The translations under genes and the position numbers were made by a program. From positions 186,001-250,000 of the forward strand of contig CAVSDH010000014.1 in assembly GCA_963726765.1 (NCBI GenBank): a stretch of 64,000 bases of DNA, in the 5' to 3' direction. Source of the DNA: CAIWHR01 sp963726765 (GTDB taxonomy: Bacteria > Pseudomonadota > Gammaproteobacteria > Burkholderiales > Casimicrobiaceae). Shown one piece after another: positions 42,120 to 49,702 of this stretch (within the stretch, counting starts at the first letter, position 1; each line of letters opens with the position of its first letter). Under the pieces are notes generated by a model, which was not told the origin of the DNA, did no database searches, and saw only the letters and a program-made list of their open reading frames with translations.

Positions 42120-43218
42120 CTATCTGCTGGCGCCCACGGCGAGCGTGGCCTTCCAGTCGGCCAGGAAATCGAGTCGCTTCTTGGGGTCGAGGTAGCCGAC
42201 GATTTCTGCGGAGACCGGGATCGGCTTGATGTTCGGACCCAGCTGCTTCGCAAGCGACGCGGCCGTGTATTCGGCGTCGACATCGCTGCGGATCGCGAAG
42301 AGCTCGACGTCACCGCCGATCAGCTTCTGCCCGCGCTGCGAGAGTATGTAATCGGTCCAGAGCTTGGCGGCATTCGGATTCTTCGCCTGCTTGCCGATGA
42401 ACATGACGCGCGAGAGGACCAGCGTGTAGTCCTTCGGCAGCACGACGCCCAGCGCCGGATCCTTCTTCGCGCGGACGAGCGCATATGAACCCAGCACGTT
42501 GTAGCCGAGCAGGTGTTCGCCCGACGACACCTTTTCCAGCATGTTGCCGGTGCTGGAGTACACGCGGTAGCTCGATGCACCGAAGCCCTTCTCGAGATCC
42601 TTCATGCCGGGAAAGAATTTCGTGTCCTGAACCACGAACATGAAGCCCACGCCGCTCTTCTCGATGTCGTACGTCGTCACCTTGCCCTTGAACTTGTCGG
42701 CCTTGGCGTTGATGAGCTTCGCGAACGACGCGTGGTCCTGCGGAACTTCATCCGCCGCGACGAGGCGCTTGTTGTAGATGAACACGGCGGGCTCGTAGGT
42801 CGTGCCATAGGCCTGGTTCTTGTACACGGCCCAGCCGGGCAGCTTGCCTGCCTCGGGCGAGGCGTAGGTCAGCGCCTGCCCGTCGTCGACGAGCTTGACC
42901 TGCAGGTCCATCGCCGAGCTCCACATGACGTCGGCCGACCCCTGTCCCGAGGCGACCTCGGCGATGAACCGGTTGTACATCTCGGTCGAGTTCATGTCGT
43001 TGTACTCGACCTTGATTCCCGGGTAGAGCGCCTGGAAATCCTTGACCAGCGGCTGCGCGGCCTTGGTGTCGAGCGCGCTGTAGATGACGACCTTGCCTTC
43101 CTTGTTGGCGGCGGCGATCGTCTGGGCATAATCGGCGGGATAGCCGGCGGGCACGGTCTGCGCGAGTGCGACGCCGGCGGCGGCAGCGAGCGCCAAGTGC
43201 GGAAAGGCGGGCAAGCAT
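42120..43218 (-). CDS. ABC transporter periplasmic binding protein (FbpA-like), frameshifted in the signal peptide
   Basis: Type 2 periplasmic binding protein for ferric iron or a similar ligand (GKVVIYSALDTKAAQPLVKDFQ; YNDMNSTEMYNRFIAEVASGQGSADVMW; tyrosine-rich YNKR and DYIL regions). An ideal ribosome-binding site AGGAGGA (43231-43225) precedes an ATG at 43218 that reads MLARLSAL and then runs out of frame. One extra T near 43195 restores MLARLSALALAAAAGVALAQT, a classic signal peptide. About 365 residues in all. Heads the operon. Confidence 0.85.
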
Positions 43219-43262
43219 GGGAATTCCTCCTGAATCGGCAGCCGTCGCTGCCGCAACGCGCG

Positions 43263-43268
43263 ATTATA
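43263..43268 (-). promoter_or_regulatory. TATAAT -10 box of the Fbp-type operon
   Basis: On the minus strand TATAAT occupies 43268-43263, 45 bases before the 43218 ATG, giving a leader of about 38 bases that contains the strong AGGAGGA site. A -35 hexamer is not obvious. Confidence 0.45.
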
Positions 43269-43313
43269 GGCGTGGCCGACGTTCGCGTCGCCGATGCGCT
43301 GCCCGGCCAGCGG

Positions 43314-43352
43314 GCAAAAGAAAACGCCGCTGCGGATCCCGCTGCGGCGTTT
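43314..43352 (-). terminator. Intrinsic terminator after tRNA-Pro
   Basis: AAACGCCGC (43322-43330) pairs with GCGGCGTTT (43344-43352), with a mismatch and an inner GCGG/CCGC extension around an ATC loop. On the minus strand the stem is followed by a T-rich run (TTTTCTTTTG), the form expected for transcripts leaving tRNA-Pro. Confidence 0.75.
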
Positions 43353-43362
43353 GCCCATGAAT

Positions 43363-43439
43363 TGGTCGGGGTGAGAGGATTTGAACCTCCGGCCTCTACG
43401 TCCCGAACGTAGCGCTCTACCAGGCTAAGCTACACCCCG
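43363..43439 (-). tRNA. tRNA-Pro (CGG)
   Basis: The minus strand folds as a complete tRNA. Acceptor CGGGGTG pairs with CACCCCG, and the D-arm is GTAGCTTAGCCTGGTAGAGC-like. The anticodon stem CTACG/CGTAG encloses loop TTCGGGA with anticodon CGG. The T-arm has GGTTCAAATCC, and the 3' CCA is encoded (43365-43363). It reads proline codon CCG, frequent in this GC-rich genome. Confidence 0.95.
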
Positions 43440-43515
43440 AAATGCCCGTGTCCTGCGCATGCCGCGGCGGGAAGGCGAAGCTCCGCGGTGCCCGCGACCC
43501 GAATCGCGCGAAAAA

Positions 43516-44547
43516 TCAGTACGTGCGACGGGCCGCGAAAGCCGCCAATTCTAGCAGATTCCGGCGATCCGGCGAGTCCGGCAATCCGGCCACGCAAGCC
43601 GCCGCGGCCTCGCTTTCGCGATTCGCGCATTCGCGTGCGTAGTCGAGCGCGCCGGTACGGCGCAGCACGTCCAGCACCGGCTGGAATTCGGCCAGCCGGC
43701 CGCTCGTAATCGCAGCGCGGATGAGCGCGGCGTCGGCAGCGTTGCCGGTGGCGATCGCCCGGATCAGCGGCAGCGTCATCTTGCCTTCGGCGAGATCGTC
43801 GCCCAGATTCTTCCCGATCATCGCGAGGTCGCCCGAGTAATCGAGCACGTCGTCGACCAGCTGGAAGGCGGTGCCGAGATGCCCTCCGTACCGCGCAAGG
43901 GACTGCGTGTGCGGGACACTGGCGTTGCCGAGAACCGCGCCCAGCTCCGCGGCCGCCTCGAAAAGCTTGGCGGTCTTGCGCCGGATCACGCCGAGGTAGG
44001 CGGACTCCCCGAGTTCGGGATCGCCCGAGTTCATGAGCTGCAGCACCTCGCCTTCGGCGATCACGTTGGTCGCGTTCGACAGGATTTCGAGCACCCGCAT
44101 CGAGCCGACGCCGACCATCAGCTGGAACGCGCGGGAGTACAGAAAGTCCCCCACCAGCACCGATGCCGCGTTGCCGAACGTCGCATTGGCGGTTGCGATC
44201 CCTCGGCGCAGCTTCGACTCGTCGACGACGTCGTCGTGGAGCAGCGTCGCCGTGTGGATCATCTCGACGACCGCCGCCAGCGTGTAATGGGCCCGCCCCT
44301 CGTAGCCGCAGGCGCGCGCGGCCATGACGACGAGCGCGGGTCGCAGACGCTTGCCGCCGCTGCCGATGATGTAGGCGGCGACCTGCCGGATCAGCGAAAC
44401 GTCGGAGTCGAGCGCGCCGCGCAGGACGCCGTCGACCTCGATGCGGTCGGCGGCGAGAATGGCGTCGAGGGGATTCCCCGGCTCCGGCGATCGTGGGGAC
44501 CGCAGCGTGCTTGGCTCGAGGAAACCGGCGGGGGAGGCTGCTGACAT
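43516..44547 (-). CDS. ispB: Octaprenyl/polyprenyl diphosphate synthase
   Basis: Trans-isoprenyl diphosphate synthase that builds the side chain of ubiquinone. The 343-residue product has the first Asp-rich motif DDVVD in LLHDDVVDES, a GGKRLRP substrate loop, and the second motif DDVLDYSGD. Divergent from rplU-rpmA, the conserved arrangement in many proteobacteria. The ATG at 44547 gives a Ser/Pro-rich N-terminal extension; a shorter start near MAARAC is unlikely because motif FARM would be cut. Confidence 0.93.
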   Translation of the reverse strand: MSAASPAGFLEPSTLRSPRSPEPGNPLDAILAADRIEVDGVLRGALDSDVSLIRQVAAYIIGSGGKRLRPALVVMAARACGYEGRAHYTLAAVVEMIHTATLLHDDVVDESKLRRGIATANATFGNAASVLVGDFLYSRAFQLMVGVGSMRVLEILSNATNVIAEGEVLQLMNSGDPELGESAYLGVIRRKTAKLFEAAAELGAVLGNASVPHTQSLARYGGHLGTAFQLVDDVLDYSGDLAMIGKNLGDDLAEGKMTLPLIRAIATGNAADAALIRAAITSGRLAEFQPVLDVLRRTGALDYARECANRESEAAAACVAGLPDSPDRRNLLELAAFAARRTY

Positions 44548-44692
44548 GGGAGGACGTCCCGGCCGAAATGCGGATCGGCGGTTTCGGTCGGAATTGTAAC
44601 CGACGAAGCCGTTGCTTCAGCCGCCCGCGGCCCCGCGGGTGCGGTGTCAGAGACCGAACCACCGCGGCCGGTCGGCGCCGTACGGCGCGCGA

Positions 44693-44722
44693 TTGACCGG
44701 GTCTGCGGTAATCGGTTATAAT
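44693..44722 (+). promoter_or_regulatory. Sigma-70 promoter of rplU-rpmA
   Basis: TTGACC (44693-44698), an 18-base spacer and a perfect TATAAT (44717-44722). Transcription would start near 44729, leaving a leader of about 59 bases. The leader can form a small hairpin (CTGC/GCAG plus GCG/CGC with a bulge, 44740-44757), whose role is unknown. Confidence 0.8.
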
Positions 44723-44787
44723 TCAAAGCTTTCCGCCAGCGTCTGCAAACCGCAGCGCGGGCAAACAACAGTGAGCGGAGTATTTCC

Positions 44788-45099
44788 ATGTACGCGGTCA
44801 TAAAAACCGGCGGCAAGCAATACAAGGTTGCCCCCGGCGAAAAACTCAAAGTAGAACAGATACCGGCGGACGTGGGCGCGGAAGTCGTGCTCGATCAGGT
44901 GTTGATGATCGGGGAAGGCGAGAGCGTCCGTCTGGGGCAGCCCACCGTCGCCGGCGCGACGGTCAAGGCCATCGTCGTCGCGCACGGGCGCGGCGAAAAG
45001 GTACGCATCTTCAAGATGCGGCGGCGCAAGCACTACCAGAAGCACCAGGGCCACCGCCAGAACTACACCGAGCTCAAGATCGACAGCATCGTCGGCTGA
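44788..45099 (+). CDS. rplU: 50S ribosomal protein L21
   Basis: The 103-residue large-subunit protein begins MYAVIKTGGKQYKVAPGEKL, the L21 hallmark, and contains KMRRRKHYQKHQGHRQ, which contacts 23S rRNA. First gene of rplU-rpmA, 13 bases before rpmA. Confidence 0.98.
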   Translation: MYAVIKTGGKQYKVAPGEKLKVEQIPADVGAEVVLDQVLMIGEGESVRLGQPTVAGATVKAIVVAHGRGEKVRIFKMRRRKHYQKHQGHRQNYTELKIDSIVG

Positions 45100-45112
45100 C
45101 GGAGAGAACACC

Positions 45113-45376
45113 ATGGCACACAAGAAGGCGGGCGGCAGCTCGCGCAACGGCCGCGATTCGGAATCCAAGCGTCTTGGCGTGAAGGCCTACGGCGGCGAGA
45201 CGGTCACCGCCGGCAGCATCATCACCCGCCAGCGCGGAACGCTCATTCATCCGGGCGTCAACGTCGGGATCGGCAAGGACCACACGCTTTTCGCGCTGGT
45301 CCCCGGAAAGGTCCAGTTCTCCACCAAGGGCAAGGAGAAGAAGAAATACGCGAGCATCGTTCCGGCTGCGGCCTGA
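45113..45376 (+). CDS. rpmA: 50S ribosomal protein L27
   Basis: The 87-residue protein begins MAHKKAGGSSRNGRDSESKR, the L27 signature whose N-terminal tail reaches the peptidyl transferase centre. There is no Firmicutes-type cleavable extension. Followed by a strong terminator, so obgE is not co-transcribed here. Confidence 0.98.
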   Translation: MAHKKAGGSSRNGRDSESKRLGVKAYGGETVTAGSIITRQRGTLIHPGVNVGIGKDHTLFALVPGKVQFSTKGKEKKKYASIVPAAA

Positions 45377-45420
45377 CGCGCGCTGCGCAACGATGCGGGC
45401 GCCACGTGCCCCGCAACAGA

Positions 45421-45449
45421 AAATCCCGGCCTGGAGCCGGGATTTTTTT
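45421..45449 (+). terminator. Intrinsic terminator of rplU-rpmA
   Basis: AAATCCCGGC (45421-45430) and GCCGGGATTT (45436-45445) form a 10-bp stem with loop CTGGA, followed by a run of seven T (45443-45449). Confidence 0.93.
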
Positions 45450-45637
45450 CGCGCGATGCGCGGCGATTGAATCGCCGCTCGTCCCGGCAGGCGCACAATC
45501 GCGTTGCGGTTCTCCCGTGAGGTGCCCGAAGCAAGGGCTTGCAACCGTCGTCGGCATTCCCGCGCCGGAGGCCCGGTTATCCAGCGAGCATGTCGTTTGA
45601 TAACATGACACGCCGCGCACCGCGACGGAGGCGATCG

Positions 45638-46150
45638 ATGAAGGCGGAAGAGCTTCGCGCCATCCAGGCACCCTTGAAAGAGCGATACCGGGACGACCCT
45701 CGCGCCGCACTCGTTACGCTGCGGGCCGAGGGCCGCCTGGGCGAGGGAGTCACTTGCAGCGTGCAGACGGGCAGGGCGCTCGTAGCGGCGGGTCTGCACC
45801 CGGCGACGGGCGGCAACGGGCTCAGCGCGTGCTCGGGCGACATGCTGCTGGAAGCGCTGGTTGCCTGCGCCGGCGTAACGCTGAACGCAGTTGCCACGGC
45901 GTTGGGCATCGCGTTGCGAGATGCCGGCATACGCGCCGAGGGCGACCTCGATTTTCGCGGCACGCTCGGTGTCGCCAAGGACGCGCCGGTCGGGTTTCAG
46001 CACATCCGCCTTCATTTCGACCTGGAGACCGATGCATCGGAAGATCAGCTGGCCACCCTCATTCGCCTGACGGAGCGCTATTGCGTCGTGTACCAGACGT
46101 TGCGCCAGTCCCCGGAAATGACCGTCTCGCATCGTGCAGCCGCGGCCTGA
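45638..46150 (+). CDS. OsmC-family protein
   Basis: A 170-residue OsmC/Ohr-fold protein. The conserved core GLSACSGDMLLEALVACAGVTL contains the Cys of the family, but the full peroxidatic Cys-Cys pair of Ohr is not obvious, so hydroperoxide activity is unproven. ATG at 45638 is preceded by GGAGG. It is 72 bases before the cyclase-domain gene, on the same strand. Confidence 0.85.
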   Translation: MKAEELRAIQAPLKERYRDDPRAALVTLRAEGRLGEGVTCSVQTGRALVAAGLHPATGGNGLSACSGDMLLEALVACAGVTLNAVATALGIALRDAGIRAEGDLDFRGTLGVAKDAPVGFQHIRLHFDLETDASEDQLATLIRLTERYCVVYQTLRQSPEMTVSHRAAAA

Positions 46151-46222
46151 ATCCACCCTCGACCCGGAGCCGACGCGCGGATCCGCGCGCGCCGCGCCGT
46201 GCCGCACCTTTCGGAGGTAGCC

Positions 46223-47047
46223 ATGCCGATGTACATGGACATCCACCAGGCCCTCGGGGCGACGGCGCTGGACGTCGCCAAGGCGCACCTCGCCGACGTC
46301 AACACGCAGGGCAAGTACGGCGTCGAGTATCACAAGTACTGGTTCAACGAGAGCTGCGGCAAGATTTTCTGCCTCTGCAGCGCTCCGAGTCCGGAGGCGG
46401 CCGCGGCGGTGCACAGCGAGGCCCACGGCATGGTCGCCGAGAAGATCATCGAGGTATCCCCCGAGATAGCCGAAGGATTTCTCGGCGGAAATGAAATCAA
46501 TTCGGCGGGCGCGGTGCTCGTTCCCGGCGGCACCGAAAGCGATCGCGACCCGGGAATCCGAACGATCCTGTTCACCGATATCGTGGGTTCGACGGAACTT
46601 ACGCAGCGCCTTGGCGACGACGGCGCCATGGCCCTTCTGCGGATCCACGACACGATCGTGCGCGACGCGCTGCGTGCGTCGGGCGGTCGCGAGGTCAAGC
46701 ATACCGGCGACGGAATCATGGGATGCTTCGCGTCGGCTGTCGCTGCCGCGCGGTGCGCTGTCAGCATCCAGAGTGCCATGGCGCAACACGCCCGCGCGAA
46801 CAGTGCGCACCCGATCAAGGTGCGGATCGGCGCCGCGGCGGGGGAGCCCGTCGAGAACCACATGGACCTATTCGGCACGACGGTTCAGCTGGCGTCGCGG
46901 CTTTGCGCCCACGCCCAGCCGGACCAGAGCCTCGTGTCGAACGTGGTCTGCGAGCTGTGCATCGGCAAGGGCCTCAGCTTTCAGGACCTGGGCGATGTTG
47001 CGCTCAAAGGATTCGACAAGCCGGTAAGGGTGCACGCGGTCCTGTGA
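46223..47047 (+). CDS. DUF4242 plus class III cyclase-domain fusion protein
   Basis: A 274-residue soluble protein. Residues 1-90 match DUF4242 (MPMYMDIHQ...; His/Cys-containing YWFNESCGKIFCLC), a family with a reported Ni-binding member. Residues ~110-274 are a nucleotidyl-cyclase homology domain. The two metal-binding aspartates are present (Asp119 in TDIVGST and Asp163 in HTGDGIMG). At the transition-state position the usual Asn is Gln222, while Arg226 is kept (TVQLASRL). Activity is therefore uncertain. The GGAGG at 46213-46217 supports the ATG at 46223 over one at 46199. Confidence 0.85.
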   Translation: MPMYMDIHQALGATALDVAKAHLADVNTQGKYGVEYHKYWFNESCGKIFCLCSAPSPEAAAAVHSEAHGMVAEKIIEVSPEIAEGFLGGNEINSAGAVLVPGGTESDRDPGIRTILFTDIVGSTELTQRLGDDGAMALLRIHDTIVRDALRASGGREVKHTGDGIMGCFASAVAAARCAVSIQSAMAQHARANSAHPIKVRIGAAAGEPVENHMDLFGTTVQLASRLCAHAQPDQSLVSNVVCELCIGKGLSFQDLGDVALKGFDKPVRVHAVL

Positions 47048-47182
47048 CGTGGTGCCTTACCGGCAATCGTGTAGCTAGCGCGACGCCGGCCGAGGGCCCT
47101 GGACGCACCCTTGCGCAATCGCCGTCCACCTCGCCGGCGCCGGCACCGGACCGCCTGATCGAGGGTCGCGATCCAATGAAAA

Positions 47183-47200
47183 GACGGCCCGAAGGCCGTC
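47183..47200 (-). terminator. Terminator-like hairpin after the IPTL-CTERM remnant
   Basis: GACGGCC (47183-47189), loop CGAA, GGCCGTC (47194-47200). On the minus strand it is followed by TTTTCATTGG, so it would end transcripts coming from the minus-strand genes to its right. Confidence 0.6.
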
Positions 47201-47225
47201 CTCCCGGTACCCGGGCCGTACTAAC

Positions 47226-47664
47226 TCACTCGCGGGTGCGGCGCAGGAGCAGAACGGCAGTTGCCGCGACCAGGATGCCGAGCAGGATGACGCCCCACTC
47301 GTTCAGGCTGGGGATCGGAGCTGCCTGCGTCTGCGGCGGCGTTGCCGCGGCGCCGGCAACGGCCACTCCGGAAACGTTGCCAGTCACGCCGGCGGAAACG
47401 ATCTGTGCAGTGGACAGAAATTGGGTCGCGACACCTGTCGTGCCGTTGACGCGCGTTTGACGTTCGGGCCATAGACCGATGCGAGAAAATCGCCACCGTA
47501 GTAATCCACGTCCTCGGAGAATGCCCCCGGAGCCTCGGTCACCACGACCGGACCCTGAGCTCCCAGCGCCGTCGCTTGCTTGATCGCCAAGTCGCTACCG
47601 ATTCCGATTTAGAGCTGCCCGGTTGCCGGATTGACGCCCATGCCGTGCGTCTGGGACGTCGGTG
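47226..47664 (-). pseudogene. Remnant of an IPTL-CTERM sorted surface protein
   Basis: The last 30 residues (IPSLNEWGVILLGILVAA, then a basic LLLRRTRE tail) form an IPTL-CTERM sorting signal: IP(T/S)L motif, one membrane helix, Arg-rich end. Upstream coding resumes as GVNPATGQL, TAA (47611-47609), IGIGSDLAIKQATALGAQ and DYYGGDFLASVYGPNV, with a -1 frameshift near 47457. The coding signal begins only at the stop of the next gene, so the N-terminal part is missing. This is a truncated, decayed gene rather than a working one. Confidence 0.7.
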
Positions 47665-47673
47665 CCGCGGCGC

Positions 47674-49509
47674 TCAATTCCGGCGTAGCGCCGGATCGAT
47701 GTCAAGGTATCGCCAGATCGCCGTCCTTATCGGGTGCGGCTTGTAGTTCCGGACCCACGCCTGCGTCAGGTGGTCCTCCACGCGGTGCTCCATGAGGCGC
47801 CACGGTGCGTAGGCAAGGGCGAGTTCCGTCATCCGGTCGAAGAGCCGGGTGCGCTCGGGGGAATCCGGCAGCCTGCGCGCCGCTTCGTAGAGTCCGTCGA
47901 ACTCCGGAAGACTGAATCGCGCGTGGTTCTCCTGTCCCACGTTCGGTCCGTAGAGGAGCTGCATGAAGTTCTCGGCGTCCGGGTAGTCGGCGTTCCAGCC
48001 ATCCGTACGCATCGGAATTTTGCCGAGTCGCGCCATCTTGCGCAGCTCCTGCAGCCGGTCCTTCCGGAACACGATGCGGAGGCCGATCGCGTCCATGTTC
48101 TTCTTCCACTGTTCGTCTTCCTGGCGGGAGAGCGACGTGGGAGGAGACCAGCGCTCGAGGACGAGCGGCTTGCCGTCCGGTGCCTCGCGGTAGCCATCGC
48201 CGTCGCGGTCCCGGTATCCGAACCTGTCGAGCAATGCGCGCGCGGCGGCGGGATCGTAGAGCTGCGCGGCAGTCTTCAGTCCGGGGTCGTAGCCGGCGAT
48301 GTCGGGAGGGATCGGGCTGGTCGCGGGGACGGCGCGGCCCTTGAGAATGACGCGGATGAATTCGTTGACGTCGTAGCCCATGCCGATCGCCCGTCTCAGC
48401 GCGATCTTCTCCGGCGAGTACCCGCCCAACGTCGCGTCGTCCATGTTGAAGTAGGTCCAGCGCGTGTTGGGTCGCAGCAGCACCTCGTGCCGGACGCCTC
48501 TGGCCGCGAGATCGTCGCGCAACCTGCCGTTGAAGAGCGCCTGCTCGACGAATTCCGCGGGCAGTCGCTCGAGGAGGTCGAGCTCCCGATTGGCGAACGC
48601 GAGCCACACGGCCTGCCCTTCCTCGATGACGGCGATCTCGATGCGTCCGGCAAGCGGCAGCGACTTGCCCTTGAGCGCCGCCGCGATGGGCAGGGATTCC
48701 GGCGGCACCGGCCCCGCGGCAACGTAGCTTGTTTCACGGAATCCGGGATTCGCCAGCAGCACGATCCTTGCGCTACGCCGGTATTCCCCCAGCATGTAGG
48801 GCCCGGTGCCGACAGGGTGCGCGCCGAAATCGGGTCCGTACGCCTCGACCACCTCGCGCGCGACGGCCGCCGTGTTCGGTATGGCGAACACGTAGAGAAA
48901 CCGCAGGTCGGGTTTCGTCAGGCGGATGCGCAACGTGTAGCGATCGACGACCTCGAGTCCGGCAACGGGTGCTTCGTAGTCGAATCTTCCGGCCTTCAGC
49001 GCCTTCGCGCGAAGGACGTCCGCGCCGACGATCTTTCCCTCGACCAGCCAGAGCCAGGGGCTCTTCACCGCGGGGTCGAGCAGGCGTTTCAGCGCATAGG
49101 CCTGGTCGCCGGCCGTGAGCTCGCGCCGCTGTCCCTTGAAAGCCGGATCCGGCGTGAAGAAAATGCCGCGCCTCAGCCGGAAGACGTACGTCGCGCCGCC
49201 GTCTTCGATTGTCGGCATCGCCTCGAGCGTGCGCGGCACGAGCTTCACCGGTCGCGCGAGGTAGTCGTAGTCGAGCATCGAATCGTAGATGTGGTCGATC
49301 ACGCCATCCGATCCGGCGTCGGCGGAGAACTGCGGATCGAGACTCATCTCGGCGCTGGTGAGGACGACGCGCAGTGTCTTTGCGGGATCGGCGGCGGGCG
49401 CGGATTGCGGCGAGAGACCCGATGCGCAGAGCGTCGCGGCAATAGCCCAATGAATCGCGTGGGAACGGCGTTCGGTCCGTGCGTGCGCGCGTATCGACAG
49501 AGGTCTCAT
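47674..49509 (-). CDS. Peptide-type ABC transporter substrate-binding protein (SBP_bac_5)
   Basis: Predicted periplasmic binding protein of 611 residues, family 5 (OppA/DppA-like). It has a basic N terminus and a signal peptide (about 17-40, ending APAAD). The family core includes DSMLDYDYLARPVKLVPRTLEAMP, YVFRLRRGIFF and VGTGPYMLGEY. A DRDGDGYREAPDG insert resembles a DxDxDG calcium loop. No permease or ATPase genes are next to it. The ATG at 49509 begins at the signal peptide. Confidence 0.85.
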   Translation of the reverse strand: MRPLSIRAHARTERRSHAIHWAIAATLCASGLSPQSAPAADPAKTLRVVLTSAEMSLDPQFSADAGSDGVIDHIYDSMLDYDYLARPVKLVPRTLEAMPTIEDGGATYVFRLRRGIFFTPDPAFKGQRRELTAGDQAYALKRLLDPAVKSPWLWLVEGKIVGADVLRAKALKAGRFDYEAPVAGLEVVDRYTLRIRLTKPDLRFLYVFAIPNTAAVAREVVEAYGPDFGAHPVGTGPYMLGEYRRSARIVLLANPGFRETSYVAAGPVPPESLPIAAALKGKSLPLAGRIEIAVIEEGQAVWLAFANRELDLLERLPAEFVEQALFNGRLRDDLAARGVRHEVLLRPNTRWTYFNMDDATLGGYSPEKIALRRAIGMGYDVNEFIRVILKGRAVPATSPIPPDIAGYDPGLKTAAQLYDPAAARALLDRFGYRDRDGDGYREAPDGKPLVLERWSPPTSLSRQEDEQWKKNMDAIGLRIVFRKDRLQELRKMARLGKIPMRTDGWNADYPDAENFMQLLYGPNVGQENHARFSLPEFDGLYEAARRLPDSPERTRLFDRMTELALAYAPWRLMEHRVEDHLTQAWVRNYKPHPIRTAIWRYLDIDPALRRN

Positions 49510-49533
49510 GATCGTAGGCGATGTCGGTCGTCG

Positions 49534-49541
49534 ACTATAAT
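49534..49541. promoter_or_regulatory. Overlapping divergent -10 boxes
   Basis: ACTATAAT reads TATAAT on the plus strand (49536-49541) and TATAGT on the minus strand (49539-49534). It lies in the gap between the binding-protein gene and the hydrolase gene, so two divergent promoters would share four base pairs and compete for polymerase. -35 elements are not clear. Confidence 0.4.
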
Positions 49542-49702
49542 CGAAGTCGCGCCGCATCGGCCGCCCGAACAGGCGCCGCATGCTTTCGCACCCGGGCGAA
49601 CCCGGGAGTTCGGTTACGCCGCAGCGATCGCGCCGGCCCCCAGACGTTGGCCTGCCATGTGCGAATGATTGCGTCGTCGCCATCAATCCATTGGGACAAC
49701 GC

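Noticed and set aside
45074..46861. A 595-codon open frame on the minus strand across rpmA, OsmC and the cyclase gene
   Set aside because: It runs antisense to three recognised genes and through the rpmA terminator, with low-complexity Arg/Ala-rich sequence.
49580..49702. Upstream ATG for the peptidase-like hydrolase
   Set aside because: The added 41 residues are low complexity and not part of the family fold.
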